64,000 nt of DNA from Larus michahellis (taxonomy: Eukaryota; Chordata; Aves; Charadriiformes; Laridae): assembly GCF_964199755.1 (NCBI RefSeq), contig NC_133904.1, positions 1,860,001 to 1,924,000 of the forward strand. Reading direction: 5' to 3'. A program made the position numbers and the translations under genes. The notes under the pieces were generated by a model. The model was not told the origin of the DNA, made no database searches, and saw only the letters and a program-made list of their open reading frames with translations. Of this stretch, positions 40,201-54,000 are shown piece by piece. Within the stretch, counting starts at the first letter, position 1, and the number at the start of each line of letters is the position of its first letter.

Positions 40201-43200
40201 TCATAGGACAGGTTGAAAGGTGCAGTCTCTGTCCCAACGAGCTTTTGCAATGACGGATTATTCCAAGAGCTACAGTGAAATCAGCCAGCAATAAATGAGG
40301 AACATACTGGAAAAAAAGTCAAGGGCGTATGTTTTGTAGACATTATTAAAATGAAACAAATATGCTCAAAATAATCTGCTATGGACTTTGTTTTGTACGT
40401 CTATCAGAAGAGTAGTAAATTTTAAAGAGGAAATAGTGACAAAGATAGGACTTCTGGAGAGCTACACCCTAGTGTCTAATTGCTGGTTTGTTTTTACCCC
40501 TGGCAGAACTCTGAGAAAGCAAAATAGTATTTGACATCTTTAGGTATTAGCAAACTTGCAGTCCAACAAGCAATATTATAGAGGATATTCCTACTCTAAT
40601 ACTATCTCATCTGAACTGTAGTCATCAAGAAAAAAAAATGCATCTAAAAGCATTGCAGGAGAACTTTTATCAGTAATGGAGGCAGTCAGGACAAACAGAA
40701 GCGTGTCAGAAAACGGCCACGGAATGGTCTATAAAGCAACGTAACTGCCTGAAGGGGCAGTTTTGACAAATCAAGTACGACTGAAGTAAAAATCTGTAAT
40801 CCCAGAAGATGCATGAAGGTTAATTTAAGATAATGAATTAATACATAGGCACTTCTAAACTCTTACAGCCATTTAATTTCTACTAACAGATTACTACTTT
40901 TGTCTGTATTGGAAATTAATTTTAAGTGGTAAGAACATTGTGCCTAAAGAATGACAAAAACCCACCAGGACTATTGCACTTTCTGGAGTAACAAAGTACT
41001 AACAGCACAACACACATTCAACTGGGACAACTCTGCCCCAAATCTGCGTCAGTTTCAAGGCGACACAAAAGTTCATTAATTTGTAAGATGACAGGTTATG
41101 AGGTTCTAAATTTAGAGAACAGGATTTTATTCTGTAAATGCAATCCCTGTATCTTTCTTACAGATGAGTTTTATCTTCCTTATAAATGTGTTATTGTTTA
41201 GTTAGCACCAATGGTGATATGGAGAAAGTCTTAAGATTGAAGATCATGAAAATACCACACTTAAAACACTAACAATAATCTAATACATATACAAAACATA
41301 ACCACAATGTTAATTGCGCTTTTTACAAAGCAAAGCTTATTTATGTTCAAGTTTATCCATACATTGGTAGAGTTTAAGAAGATATTTAATAACTTGAGAA
41401 ATAAGCTTGAATTTTACAAGAATAAAGTCAGTTAGTTTTCTTCTTTAGGTTTCAAAACTGAAAATTTCATGTCAAACTTGAACAGATTGAGCCTAACCAG
41501 GAAGCAGATGTATCCTTAATCCTGAAAAGAGGTTAAAAAGTTATCCTGCAATAAAGATACTGTGTCAATCAATACAGCCAAGTATTCTGAAGGTGCAGGG
41601 TACTTGAAACAAGAGCACTGAGCCTCAAAGATAAAACAGTGCACGTAATTTTAATATTGTGTAGTTCAGCCAATAACGACAAAAACCCCAGTATAAACCA
41701 CAGCTTTTTATTTATTAAAAACCAGTATGTCATGACACAGTAAGTCTCTGCCACTTCCACATTCACTGGAACTGTACTGTCCCAATTCAAATTTGGAGCA
41801 AATTTTGTTGAACAGCCCTTAGAACACTGCTTCACTTTTAATCTAAGATTATTAAATACCCAAAGTGCACACATGCACATCACCAATTCCAGTTAAAAGA
41901 TGCTCAATTCTTCGGCTGCAGACATTGGCTAAAGAGCTACTTTTAATAGTCAGACCCACCTACCTTACTGCTGAGAGTGGTTTTATCACAATCAAGGACC
42001 CAAACTGCACACTCAAAGGACCTAGTGACACGTTTAAATGTATGCTTCCATATAATTTTGAATAGCATTTTCAAGTTAATGGAATACTCATTTTCTCAGG
42101 GGTGTATCACATGCTTAAGCACAGTGATGGCTAACTCCAGCGCTGGATCCTATCCCCACAAATGAACACACAGGGAAACACAGGCTAACCTCTACCAAAT
42201 ACATGTCCCAGAACAGCCACGTTTTGATCAGAATCAGTTTTGAAGGAATTAAAAAAAACTTACTGGACAAAGAAGAGAAACTCTTAAGCTCGTTGTTGCT
42301 ATTTCACTGTCTGGATCGGCAGTCAGTTTCTCTTTAACTGTTATTTGAAAGAAGAAAAGGTTTATTTTACAGCTGATTTAAAACACATGACAGAAATAAA
42401 ACAAGCCTGAAACTGTGCTGAACTTTTAGTTTGACAGATCTACTCAAAGCAAGCAGCAGTGACTATTTTTTCAGACTCACACAATAAACATGTAACACAT
42501 CTTTACTTTCTAGAAACATCATAAATGACAGCCATTTAAGAAAGCGAAAAGCAGCAAAAGCTCATCTTAAACGAAGTTCCCTAAAATATATTTATACAGA
42601 GACGTCTATTTTCATATACACGCAACTCTGTACTCGCAAGTTACTTAAAATCTACCAAGATGAGCCACATAACTTGACTGTTAACTTCAAGCACGCTAAA
42701 AAAACGTGGTAGTAACCCCCACCCAGCCAAGCACCACTGTAAACACCTGAAATACTCATCAAGCAATCCTGTGATTTAAAATTGAAAAGCAAATGGAAAA
42801 ATAGGAAATCAGAAGTGCCCTGACAAAATTTGTGTTTTAAATAACTGCAGTGAAATATTAGCACTACAGAGGTCTTTCATCTCTACCCATCCTCTACTTT
42901 TACTTATAAGGAGTGTTTTATAAGCAGTCATTGGTTAAACAAACAAGTCGGTTCCATGTTCTTCCTGCTCTATGAACTCGGCCTCCACCCTCATTCTCAC
43001 CTGGATACAACCAGCAGCAGCCACCTGGCAACTCTCGAGATGCTCGTGTGTTTAAATTGGACTGCGTTAGCACAAGCTAATGCCCAGCACAATACTCGGC
43101 TGGCTTTGCAGCATTTACTGGTGGGCTAATTTCTTCCCTTTTGGGGAAGGTCCTGTGCTGTGTACCACACACATTATCTGAGCATTAAAAGAGCACCACC

Positions 43201-46200
43201 AACGGCTGTCAGGTGCTGCTATTTTCACCCTCCCCCTGAAAAAAAAAAAAAAAGCATGCAGCAGTTTTTGCTTGCATTTTTATTACACGAACTTATACCA
43301 ACGTGTACTTGTCAGAGAAAACAATAAATTTGGAAGGGGGTTGGGAGGAGTATAGTGCTAGACACTCTCTCTCCAGGAGCTCACCCCACAATACTGTGCC
43401 AAAGGAACAAAAACGGTGCTGATGGAGACCTTCCTCCAGCATGTCAGCATCAAGGTTCAGTATTAGGCATTTAGTCCGGCTTGCCCGAGGTACTGAATTA
43501 CCAGTTAACTATATAAATACAGTTGTTCTATTCTGAAGAAACAAAGCCAGTATGGCTGAACTGAAAGAGATTCTCTTGCATTTTTCCCTTCACAGTGTCA
43601 ACAGGGTTCCTGGACTGGCTCCTAGTACAAACAAAGGCCTCTGAGTCTTTGAATTGGAACTGAATACAAAGAACACCACTATCAGATTCTCAAAACTCAG
43701 AGAATTGTAGGAAGTCCAAACCTCAGTTAGTGCAGTCCTATTTCAAATCTCCTTTTACATAGGAAAAGCTATTTTTCCTTTTTAAATAAGTAGTACATCA
43801 GACGTACTTAGTGCTCTAGAATGGTCAGGGTTCCGTATTCCTTTTGCTCGCAACCTCTGCAGTAACACCGTGGAGGAGAGCTGCTTCACAAGATAGACTG
43901 CCATGGAATAGTTCTAGAAAACAGAACAAAAGATCAAAGTAAAAACTGTTTTAACTGAAAGACGGCTTGCATTTTATACAATGCTTGCGCAATGTGTTAT
44001 GTGATTACAGGGCACTGTGTTTCTAAAGCAGCTACCAGACTTTAGATGGCAAAACTTTCAGACTGGAGAAAACCCACCATGCTTCAGAAAGTTCACAGGG
44101 CTACAGTTTTAGAGATGCAACAAGAGGGACTTTACGCTTCACTGAGATTACGTTTAGCTGCAAATCAAGCCATTAAAACAGCATTTAGGACACCTCTGGA
44201 AGCTTTACATCTAACTTGGGGCACGCAGTCTACCACCATTAAGGGTAATTTTCTATCAATAATGTTAGGCACTGCAGTTGTGTCAATACATTTAAGGGAA
44301 GCTGTCAGGTCAAATATGACCAGAATTTTTTTTTTGTTTTTAATAAAAGCTTATTTCATTTTCAAAGTATGAAAATCAGCAGTGATGCCTCTTCAAAAGC
44401 AATGCATAAAAAGATGCATCATCTGCTGTATTTCCTACTCAGTCTGGAAACGCTGCTCAACTTTCTTATCTTCTTGCACTTACTGTCTATAAAATGCTAA
44501 TGTTACTCCACTGGGGAGGCTTAACAGAAGTAAAGCAGCTAGAGAGTTCAAGAGTTCAGTGGGACCAAGATGTACACTAGTGAATTTAGCCAGACCGGGC
44601 GAGAAATCACCACTCCCAACTGTCCGTCCTTCCCCTCTGGAAGAGGTCAGGTCACTTCCCCCCATCAGTCTCAACAGACCAGATCATGCAAATGTTCCTT
44701 ATCGGTGTCAGCAAAAAGCCACGGATGCTCACTTCTGCCACCGCAGAAAATAATTTGGCAGAGAAGCAGGTCAGATGCAGACCGAACATGGACTCTGCCA
44801 GCTCCCCTGTGAGCGGGGTAAGGCTCCCCTCCAGGGCCGAGCAGGAGTGGCAGAGTGCTCTTCCTGGCGTTGCTAACTCATTTCAAACCACAGCCTGAGA
44901 TTTCTGAAGCTCTTGTTTTTCTTGTAAGCTACTAACAACAGCAGGTAATAACTGTCTTTCTAAAAATGTGATATTGTACTATGCATTCATCAGCAACACC
45001 CCTCTCTCCCCCTCACCCCCAAAATGAAAAGGACAGAATCTGTGTTCTCACATTAGGCTACATCAATTACTTTTTGATATAAACACTATTCGTTAAACCT
45101 GCAGCCACACTCACACACTTTAAATTGAAAAATTAAACTCTTCCCCCAGCAAATGCCATGTATGTTTCCACTAACACAACAAACAAAAAATCCACACAGT
45201 TGTGACACCTACCATTATTTAGGATGCCACCAGAATCCAAAGATGGGATCTCAGTAATACATGTTACCATAAAATTACACAAATTGAAATACCATCAGAA
45301 ACACCACATTTTAAATATTTCATTCTTACAACGAATGCTTTTCACATCGTTAAAAACCACTATTGCTTTAACTTGTTTGTTTAATGCCTCAATTAGTATA
45401 GAAGTTAGAAAAATGGTAATTAACATTGTGAAATTATTTACCGACAGCTTGAATCTACAAAGCTAGGAACTTGCCCAAGGCATCTTGTACAGAAGGCTCT
45501 TGAAATAGATTGTGTAAAAATCACAATTATGACTTCAGGAAAGGTAGAGTACACCAGTTGAGACATGCAACTGACTCTTAAGGGAAGGGGAGGAGAAGAA
45601 TTCAAATTTCATGTTACACAGGCATATCCAAGTATAAAATAATTCCTCAAATTTAACTGCCAAGGTCTCAAATAATCACGTTCAGAAGCATTACACCTCA
45701 TAAAGTAGGGAAGTTCTGACCAGCACCTAATTCTCATGAAATCCACCACAAATTTACCACTATCTTCAGTTTTCTATTGTAAGCTAGAAGTCAGCCAAAA
45801 GGGCGTTTATAACTGAAATATCTGTGAAGCCTGAGAAACTAGCTACTTCACAAGAGACTAGCTTACAGTCCATGCTGACTTGTGACATTTCTTTTCCCTA
45901 AATCCTCACTGGTATTCTTAAGCAAAAGTGTAGAGCTGTATTCAGGGCAATAACCAGGATTAATCAACTTGCGTGTAGGGACTCCTGCAATGTAAACCAA
46001 AACAGGTTCATTTTTAAATGCTTATGTCTGATACCTGCAGTTCTCATTAGATAGAAGAAGGTTTTTTAAAAAAATCATCCAACCATCATTTATTCTATAA
46101 TCTGAATGGAGACTGTTTTACGCTCCACAAGAAATCCACCATGAAATACCACCATGATGTTTTATAACTGGCTATTGTGCATGATTGGGCTGTAAGCGTT

Positions 46201-49200
46201 TTTCCACGCTGGTTCAGGAATCCTGGCCTTTGCGCACTGACAAATTCTTGGACAAGATTTCACCTCAGGACAATTCTCGGGCCTTCTAAAACCAGGATGG
46301 TTGCAATTGCAAAGCCACCATTTTTCAAGTACATGCTGACTCTATAATGCATATATAGCAAGGGGTTTTTGCCATCGGTGAAAGGAGTGCACTAATTCAC
46401 AGACTAATTTATTGAAGCAACTTTTTGCAGCATGTTCCAGATTTAATTAGTACAGTGGAACATCAGCAATTTTATAATACCAATTGTAACACTCTCCCCA
46501 CAGACACAAAAAAGTTATAAAAACATGACTTTTTAAATATTAAGTATAAGGATAGCAGTTGTGCGAACAGAAATGTGAAAGAGGCAAATTAAATCTCCTG
46601 GGCCCCGCTGAGTTGCTGTGCTTTGTGTCTGCACTTACACGGCTATAAAAGACCGCTCTGTACTGAACGTCACGTGCTAGTTACAAGTTGAAGCCAAGAC
46701 AGGGCTTTTTTTTTTTTTTGCCAGGTCCCTAAAATCAGGAAAAGCTTAAGGCCTGAAGTTAAGACAAACAAACAAACAAACGTTTTATGGGATGTCTTGA
46801 TCTTATTGTCTGAGCCCTCAGTGAGTCACAAAGGGAGGTGGGTGGGGGGTGAAGAGGGAGAGATCACACCAAAAAACCTGAGGGCTGCTGATCTAAGGGA
46901 GCATGTCCTATCTGCCCAGCATAGAGTAATACCATCAAAAGAAGGAACAGCCTACTGCTAAATCATGAAGTATTTTCTGCACAATTAAACTTGCTTATCT
47001 TTCAAATCTTTCAAACAGATGCCAGAGCAGAAACTAATAAGCTTTAGACAGCATTATGTACAAAAGTTACTTACTCTTCCAATTTCTGCAGTCCATGAAA
47101 CAACGATTGTGTTTGGTACCGTCGTAGATAATCTGACGAGTGAGGTAATGTTGATTGGTCGGCTGGGTCGCTTTGGTTCAACACCATTTTTGGTTGGTGG
47201 AAGATAGCCCTAGAAATCAAAGTATTTTTTCCCCTCAGCAAAACAAAAAATGAATGCTGCTTTTGCCTTTTTCCCCTCCCACCACAACCCTGCCCCAATA
47301 AAAGCTGTCTCTCACCTGAACCAGGCTCCCTCTTCAATTGAAAGATATATATATATATATACACACATATATCTATAGATCTATCTCAGACAATACAGTA
47401 TCAGGTATTTTACAGGCCCTTTCTCCTTATACAGAGTCTCACACTTTCCAAATCCTAACCCTGCCCACCGGCACATTAAGAGACACCCTTGCCACCTCTC
47501 CTCTCTCCGTACTGCTACGCAGCCTGCCTGGCTGACATTGCCCAGTCTAATCCAGCGTGCTGCCCCAGTGCTGTAAAGTGGCTTTCTTCTCTTTAGTCCT
47601 CTTGGTCAGTGACGGTTTACTCCCTGCACAGACAACCTCCAAAACAGAGTCAAATTTCAGACAGACTCACTGGATGTTTGTCAAACATAAAAATTTACTG
47701 TCACATTGAGAATAAATGTTTTGGATTTGCTGGCTCGTCTCCTGAGAAACAATTTACTTAACTATCTTTTCCATTCATCTATCCATCTTCATTCAAATAC
47801 TCCAAAATGTGAAAATAAAGGTTAGGATAAATTCTCAGGCTAATTTCTGACAGACAGTTCCTAATAATGCTATCCAATTATGTATATCAAAATAACATCT
47901 TACTTACTGGAAGGCTGCATGGTTTCCCATTCACTTTCACACACAGATTGGGTGGGAAGTGATCTTCTTGTGGACAACTGGTTTCTGATAAACAAAACCT
48001 AAAAGCAAAGAGCTTCCATCATCTTTCACTTCTAACATGATTTAAAGATCACCTCTTTCCAGAAGGAATTTTTTTTTTCCACTGAGTTATCAAAGCATAA
48101 CAAATCTTGCTAGACACAGTCCTCAACTTAGCTGCACAGATCATTAGATCATTAAGCAGGAAAGCCCCCCAAAATTACAGGTTTGGATCAAGCTAGCTGT
48201 AGGCTCCTCCTCAGATTTCTTGAATTCCTCAGACTGGCTCTGGCACATTCAGATATGCAGGTTCCTGTTACAAAAGATAGATCACCCGAATTTCTTTCCT
48301 ACCATTTCTCCAGGCTGACCTCTTGATACAAGACCTGGGTTTCACAAGGACAAAACATACAGCGTTCTTCAATTGTCCCTCCTCTGACTTCAACCAACCA
48401 GCCAGCTGTTCAGCCACAGCATCAAACGCTATCCTCATGCCTATGTCAAGCCTATTACTTAAGTTCAGACAGTTTTATTTATTTACTTAAGTTCAGACAG
48501 GCTTATTTGCTGCTGGAACTAAAGTAAGACACACCCTTCCTTGTCCTACGAAATGTGTGTAGGCCAAGCTCGCGGACAATAGGCATTCAAATGACCAAAA
48601 AGAGCCTCTCAACTCAACTGGATTTCTTCCAGGGGACCTGCCTCGTCCACACAAGTGTACCATCACATCAGGGCATAGCTATTCAACCCAGCTGAGCCTA
48701 AAAGGCTGCTGCTCTCAAAAAGGGGGAGCTACCTTCTGTCCCTGTTTTCCCTCATCCCTTTGTCCAGCTGACCCCACACCGAGCCAACCCAACTGCTGAT
48801 CAGCAGAAGGCATCCTAACAAGCAAGACCCAAAAGCAATCGCTTGCCGTCTGGTGAGTTAACAGCTCACCGTGCAGACATGACCGGGGGGGCGAAAGGCA
48901 AAACAGCCATTTTTGCCAGGAGCAAGCTCTGAAATCAGCTCACAGCTCTGCAAAGTTACAGGGATACATAGGATTTAACCAACTTACAATACATTTGTCA
49001 AAACCTCTAAAATAAGCAACAGGTTAAAGACCCAGTCTGGTGATTCCCAAAGTTTTGCCTCCCATTGCCTAAAGAAAAGTAGACCTTGGGTCACCATGCC
49101 CAGGAAACACTGTGACATCTCTGCTAGGAAAAATAACCCTCCCTGCACTTAGATTTTGAAGGCCCAGCACCTGGAATCTGACAAACACGGAATTAAAAAA

Positions 49201-50271
49201 AGGAGCATATGGACAATCTAAAATAACAAATTGAAGAAAATTGTCTGGCTATACAGCTAGAGTACATGCAGTATTTTGACATGCCAGATATCACGCCACC
49301 AGCAACTTCAGGAAAGCTGCATGTAACAAGGACAAGCAGTTAAGTCTGCCCTTTTCAAAGCAGCCAACAGCAAGCTTTTCTCAAGAAAACAACAGGAGGA
49401 GATTCTTCTCCACAAAGGAAAGCCCGACCTGCTGGGGAGCATGTATCGGATATGTTTTAAAAAACAACAGCATTAAGAACAGGCAATACAAATACATACC
49501 TTAGCTGGACCTGTACTGTGAAGTCACATTTGGTCCCAGAAATATCCCTAGAAACAACAGAACACAGGTTAAAACATACTGTTTATACAACAGGTTCATC
49601 GGTATTTTGTCAGAGCTGTAATTTCAATGTATGTAAACCACACTCTCCAGTAAATATAGTGTAAGCCACACCTCCCTTCTCCGGGTCAGTCAAAACACCA
49701 CTGCGTTTGTCAAGACACACTAAAAGTTACACTTTTTACTTTTCAAGGTAAATAAGTCAATTACATTCTCATGTGACCTCAACTATTTCCTTTTTTTTTT
49801 GCATACTATAAAGAAAATTCTAATGGGTCGCTATGACGTACCAACTTTATATAGTGAATAAACATAGAACTCAACAAAGGATGTGACTGATGGTGAGAAA
49901 GGGCTGCAGGAAGGAGAGTTATGTATTTGTACAGCACTTAGTGCAAGAGAAACCTGACCAATACTCGCTGGACAGTGGTGGTATTTAATTCCCTCTTCCT
50001 CACCCTTTTCCTCTTCATCCGCTTACATACAAAGGAAAAAAGAATTCCCCCGAAAAGCGTTCTCTGAGGCACTACGCACACATCTGTGTTCTTTGGATCA
50101 CATTTCAAATGAAAGATATGGTAAGCTACTTCCTTTTAAATTTATTGTTATTTAAAGATACTGTATTACTGATCAAACTCACTCACATTGAACTGCTGAT
50201 TTGCTGCACTTGCTGTGGCGTCAGTGCAAATGCAAAGCAGGTTTCTCGAAATCGCTGACTATTATCTGATG
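30935..50271 (-). CDS. PIAS1: PIAS1 coding exons 3-14 (5' end off window)
   Basis: PIAS1 is a nuclear SUMO E3 ligase that helps UBC9 transfer SUMO to targets such as STAT1 and p53. Twelve coding exons lie here: 50187-50271, 49500-49547, 47908-47998, 47075-47209, 43808-43913, 42264-42337, 36833-36993, 34835-34965, 34398-34575, 33093-33235, 32734-32771 and 30935-31231. All are GT/AG with phases that close. They give about 495 residues, matching the C-terminal part of the 651-residue human protein. Visible in order are the PINIT domain (motif [13 protein letters not shown]), the SP-RING ([13 protein letters not shown] and WVCPVCDKK), the SUMO-interacting motif with acidic tail ([18 protein letters not shown]) and a Ser/Thr-rich tail ending IIPDIISLD. 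The SAP domain exon (2) and exon 1 are not in the window. Confidence 0.97.
32734..32771 (-). CDS. PIAS1: PIAS1 exon 13 (38 bp)
   Basis: A tiny exon encoding [12 protein letters not shown] after the split Gly codon, between tttacag and gtaagt. Too short for ORF detection. Confidence 0.94.
33093..33235 (-). CDS. PIAS1: PIAS1 exon 12
   Basis: Encodes [20 protein letters not shown] through [15 protein letters not shown]. Proline/serine-rich, less ordered C-terminal region. Confidence 0.95.
34398..34575 (-). CDS. PIAS1: PIAS1 exon 11 (SUMO-interacting motif)
   Basis: Encodes the Lys-rich lead-in (SNKNKK), the hydrophobic SIM core VIDLTI and the Glu run that binds SUMO, then [20 protein letters not shown]. 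Confidence 0.96.
34835..34965 (-). CDS. PIAS1: PIAS1 exon 10
   Basis: C-terminal part of the SP-RING region: [20 protein letters not shown] then [14 protein letters not shown]. The CTDCDEI segment follows the zinc site. Confidence 0.96.
36833..36993 (-). CDS. PIAS1: PIAS1 exon 9 (SP-RING core)
   Basis: Encodes [20 protein letters not shown] through [20 protein letters not shown]. It includes the Cys/His zinc ligands and the Trp that contacts UBC9. Confidence 0.97.
36994..42263 (-). other. PIAS1: PIAS1 intron 8
   Basis: A 5.3-kb AT-rich intron with a poly-A tract at 39074-39093 and otherwise no recognisable element. The smaller introns (31232-32733, 43914-47074 and 47999-49499) are similar. 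Confidence 0.75.
39074..39093. repeat. Poly-A tract
   Basis: About 20 A in PIAS1 intron 8, equal to a poly-T in the transcribed direction. Confidence 0.8.
42264..42337 (-). CDS. PIAS1: PIAS1 exon 8
   Basis: Encodes [20 protein letters not shown] and LLCP, linking the PINIT domain to the SP-RING. Acceptor aacag, donor cca|gtaagt. Confidence 0.95.
43808..43913 (-). CDS. PIAS1: PIAS1 exon 7
   Basis: Encodes [20 protein letters not shown] and [15 protein letters not shown], the last strands and helix of the PINIT domain. The donor a|gtacgt is weaker than its neighbours. Confidence 0.95.
47075..47209 (-). CDS. PIAS1: PIAS1 exon 6 (PINIT motif)
   Basis: 45 codons, [20 protein letters not shown] followed by [20 protein letters not shown]. 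Contains the motif that names the PINIT domain, used for substrate choice and nuclear retention. Confidence 0.96.
47344..47384. repeat. TA/CA microsatellite in PIAS1 intron 5
   Basis: GATATATATATATATATACA followed by CACATATATCTATAGATCTATC. It lies about 135 bp upstream, in the PIAS1 sense, of exon 6. Confidence 0.8.
47908..47998 (-). CDS. PIAS1: PIAS1 exon 5
   Basis: Encodes [20 protein letters not shown] and [10 protein letters not shown], part of the PINIT beta-sandwich. Human has Thr where this has Gly in KVNxKPC. Confidence 0.95.
48456..48503. repeat. Near-tandem duplication (28-bp period)
   Basis: TTACTTAAGTTCAGACAG occurs twice, about 28 bp apart, in PIAS1 intron 4, separated by TTTTATTTAT-like sequence. 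Confidence 0.75.
49500..49547 (-). CDS. PIAS1: PIAS1 exon 4 (48 bp)
   Basis: Encodes [15 protein letters not shown] plus two split codons. Identified by frame continuity and PIAS similarity. Confidence 0.94.
50187..50271 (-). CDS. PIAS1: PIAS1 exon 3
   Basis: Encodes [20 protein letters not shown] and VQQISSS, the start of the PINIT domain. The first two bases complete an Ala codon begun in exon 2, which lies beyond the window. Confidence 0.95.
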
Positions 50272-51034
50272 CTAGAAGAAAACAAGAGATCATCACTTTA
50301 AAACCAGCAAATAGAGAATAATTAACAGAACGATCTCCTTTCATTAAAGTGTCTACATATATATACAGAGACATTTTTATAGCAAGCCCAATAGACTGAC
50401 ACACATCTGTTTCTGTAAACAATTTTAGAGCCAACAAGAAAGCTGCCATTTAAACCCTCCTGTAAATAAAAATACAATAAACTTTATATGCATATAAAGC
50501 ATACATTAAAAAAACTGATACAGATAACAGCAAAGCTGAGACAAATCAACTTAAGACTTTCTATCAGTCATGGTAACTTAACACTAAATGCTTTTCGATA
50601 TTAAATTTAAAGAATTATTAGGAATTCTCATAAATCACTTTTTTATTTCCTTTAACACACAAGGTCATGGATTAGCCTGTGAAAATACACAGAGTGACTG
50701 AGAAGTACAACACATGCCATTTCTCACATTTCAGTAAGGTATTTTATGGACTTAAATGCACCAAATACATAATATGCAAACAATACATGAGATATGCAAT
50801 ATGAAATCTGGTTTTAAAGTCCTTCAACTCTGTGCCACCGTGCTCCGTAACACAAAAACCCACCAGTACGAAAGAATTAATGCACCTGCTGTAAAACCAA
50901 AGAAATGTTAAACACCTCCAAAATAGTGCTTATATCTAAATTACATCCCTGCACCAGGGCTACAGGCACCACTGCAGTACAGAACCGTACACAATGGCAA
51001 CGAAAATGGCTTTCTAAAAAAATTCAATAAAATT

Positions 51035-51057
51035 AAAAAAAAAAAAAAAAAAAAAAA
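51035..51057. repeat. Poly-A tract
   Basis: About 23 A in PIAS1 intron 2, preceded by A-rich AATTCAATAAAATT. Could be a retroposon tail, but no element body is recognised beside it. Confidence 0.8.
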
Positions 51058-54000
51058 GAGAAGCATCTCCCTGGAGAACTGTTCAACATCATCATCAACA
51101 CATGTATTGAAGTTAAAGGTGTAGGAAGCTTGCCATTCAATGTCATTATTCTTAATAACTTTGTAAGGTTATAACTATTTTGTGTGTTAAACACTCAATA
51201 AATTTATCATTTTTTGTTTTACTACAATATACTTCCTGACTCATCCTTGAGTGACAGATGAGTGAATACTTCAGGGTGATACTTCAGATATTTTGTTAAA
51301 AACAGCATGTGGTAGGTTGGAACCAACAATAGAATAGACATTGACTTAGTATAAATATTAACAGCAGCAATCTCACAAAATTACATTTATATCTTTCTTG
51401 CATGACAACACTATGAGATCTGTACATTTTATCACATTATATGCAAGAACCACACACAGTGCATTATCAGTTGCTCTAAAGCTAGATGGGTAAGAAAAGG
51501 TAATATACACCAAACAGCAACTTTTGTGAAAATACTAACAATAATAAATCTTTTTAAAAGCATCATGTTATATAAAGAACTTTTTCTATGCATGTATTTC
51601 CTTTTCTTTTTTTCAATAATAAGTTCTACTGTAATGTCCAAAAGCTCCACCCGGGCCAGGGTGCAGCATGCAGCCTCAAGTTATTGTTTAGTTAGACACT
51701 CATGCCTACAGTATCCAACATCTATTTTTATTTTAATTCATTTTCAATTAAATTTCTTCAAATGAGAAACACGCAGGGCTTCAGATGGCAGCCACTCATG
51801 TTATCATAATGTAAAAATTTGCAGGAAATAGAAACACAATGCATACAATTAACAATAAAAATCTGTTATAATATTTAGTCTTCAATATAATTTTAAACTT
51901 ACTTTTAGTTATAAATAGCAATATCAGAATTATATACTGCAATCAACAAAAGATGAATTAGCAGCAGACCAGAGAAGTGAATGAAATCCAAGTTATTATT
52001 TCATATTTTTACATGGTTAAAGGTGGTTTTCATCTGCTGGTTTTATTTTCCTCCCATGTATTATTTGCTTTACACTAGAAATTGTCAGTTCCGGCTTTAT
52101 CAGAGAAGTTCTGGAAGGTCTTTGCAAACATTTGTTGTGAACTCCAACACCTTTGATGGAAGAACATGGCTGCTGAACATTTAACTATGGCTACCTTCAT
52201 TTAAAACTTAATTATCCAAAGAAGTTAAACAGCAATCATCAAAAAAAAGCCTAAATCCAAATTTCCCAAGCAATCTTTCTCCCTTTCAGCGTCTCAACTT
52301 TTTGCCTGTTTTGGTTTTGCAGCATCCGCAATTGGAAGATAAGAATCAAGCAGGGAATATGGATTTTTGCAAGCCTTTGAAAGAAGGGAGGAGCACAATA
52401 ATTGTTAGCAAAGGTTCCAAAATTCAATCCCTTTTTCTCTGTTCGTTACCAGTTGGTATTAACGTAAGACTTATTTTTGCTAAACAGTATTACGTGATCT
52501 TGAAAAGTGGGTTTCTAAGTTCTATATTCAGTTTCATTATGCCCTTGCATTGGCCAAATAAAAGCATTACACATAAAAATGGCAGAAACTGAAAAAGGAC
52601 GTTCTTCAGTGCTGACATGGGAGCTCTCATCATTCCAGTTTTCTTCACAAGCTATAGTTCTAGCACTTTTACAAGACAGTAAATAGCTTCTGCTTAAATC
52701 AAAAAATTTGCCACAGAAATAGCCACTTCAAACTTAGCACTGTGAAAATACCGCAGAAATCTGAGCATTACGAGTAAGTGCATCGTGCACAGTGCAGTTA
52801 AGGTAGTTACTTTTAATTAGAACCCACCTAAAATGAGAAAGGCAAGGAGGAAGGCTTTGGGGTTGAGGGGAGGCTGGCTGGCTGGTTTTAACACTATCAG
52901 TTTAGACTAAAAATAAAAAGGCCTCCAACGTTTCTTCTTATGCTGGCTATTAACTTCATACGCACTCATCTTAATAAGTGTAAGCAAAAGTCTATGATCA
53001 ATGGTCCCCGGTGATGGGAGATGAACTTCATCACATGCTGCTTGATCTTTTCTTAGCTGTGAAACAGCATTAATATACACACGCTGTGTTTTCAATACAT
53101 GGCTTTTGTGTACAAGCAATCATTGTGATTACTGTGGGAGCACGGCCAAATTGCAAAGAAGGAAGAAACAACTTGTTAATTAGGCAAAGATGATCCAAAA
53201 GCCAATCAAAAGATTTCAAAACTCTTGACAGATTGAGCAGTACAGAGAAAGACAGAGAAGAAGATAACGTTATTCTAAACTAAGAGCGCTACGGTCAGGC
53301 TCTTGAACTAGTATTAGGATACAGCTCTGCCTCTTGGACATTCAACTACCAACCAGGAAAAGAGCAAATTTAAACCCCAATTGCCCAATTCAGTACATAC
53401 TACCATAAGCAAGTCTAACCTTTAGGTACAAGCACATTTCAGACAATTATAAAGACATAATTTTAATCTTTACATTCAGCACAATATTAAGAAATGGCAA
53501 GAACAAACTATGGAAAGAATAAGCATGATCAGTTTAACTCCGACACAAAACAACTTGCAAAAGAGGTGAGGAACGACAGTGAAAACACCAGGCTATGACA
53601 CTGAAAGCACACTTAAATTTTACACAGGCTGTGGTGGTTAAAAGCATTATTTCCATTCTCTATCTTTCCATCAAGATCCCACAATTGCCACTTTGGCACC
53701 AAGACACCAGCACAACCTCCCACCCGCCCGCGCTGGGGGGAACCCGTTCCCTACACCCCAACAGCGTCCCCAGCCCAGCCACCAAACGGGAGGGAGGGCA
53801 AACCATGCCCTCCAGTTGCAAAATCACGGCAAGTCATTCCAAGCAGAGGTCAGTCAAATACGGCGAGGAAAAGCCAACAGCTTCATAACGACTCTGCCAT
53901 ACTTCAAAACCAACCGTCCGTTTATTTTGTTGCCTCCTGTCCTATTGCAAACCAGAGCCCTGAGGGAGTTTGTCTTGGGGGGACGGGGACACAGAAGGGG

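Noticed and set aside
51035-51057. Processed pseudogene or SINE tail at the poly-A tract
   Set aside because: No element body or gene-like sequence adjoins the run and no target-site duplication could be seen.
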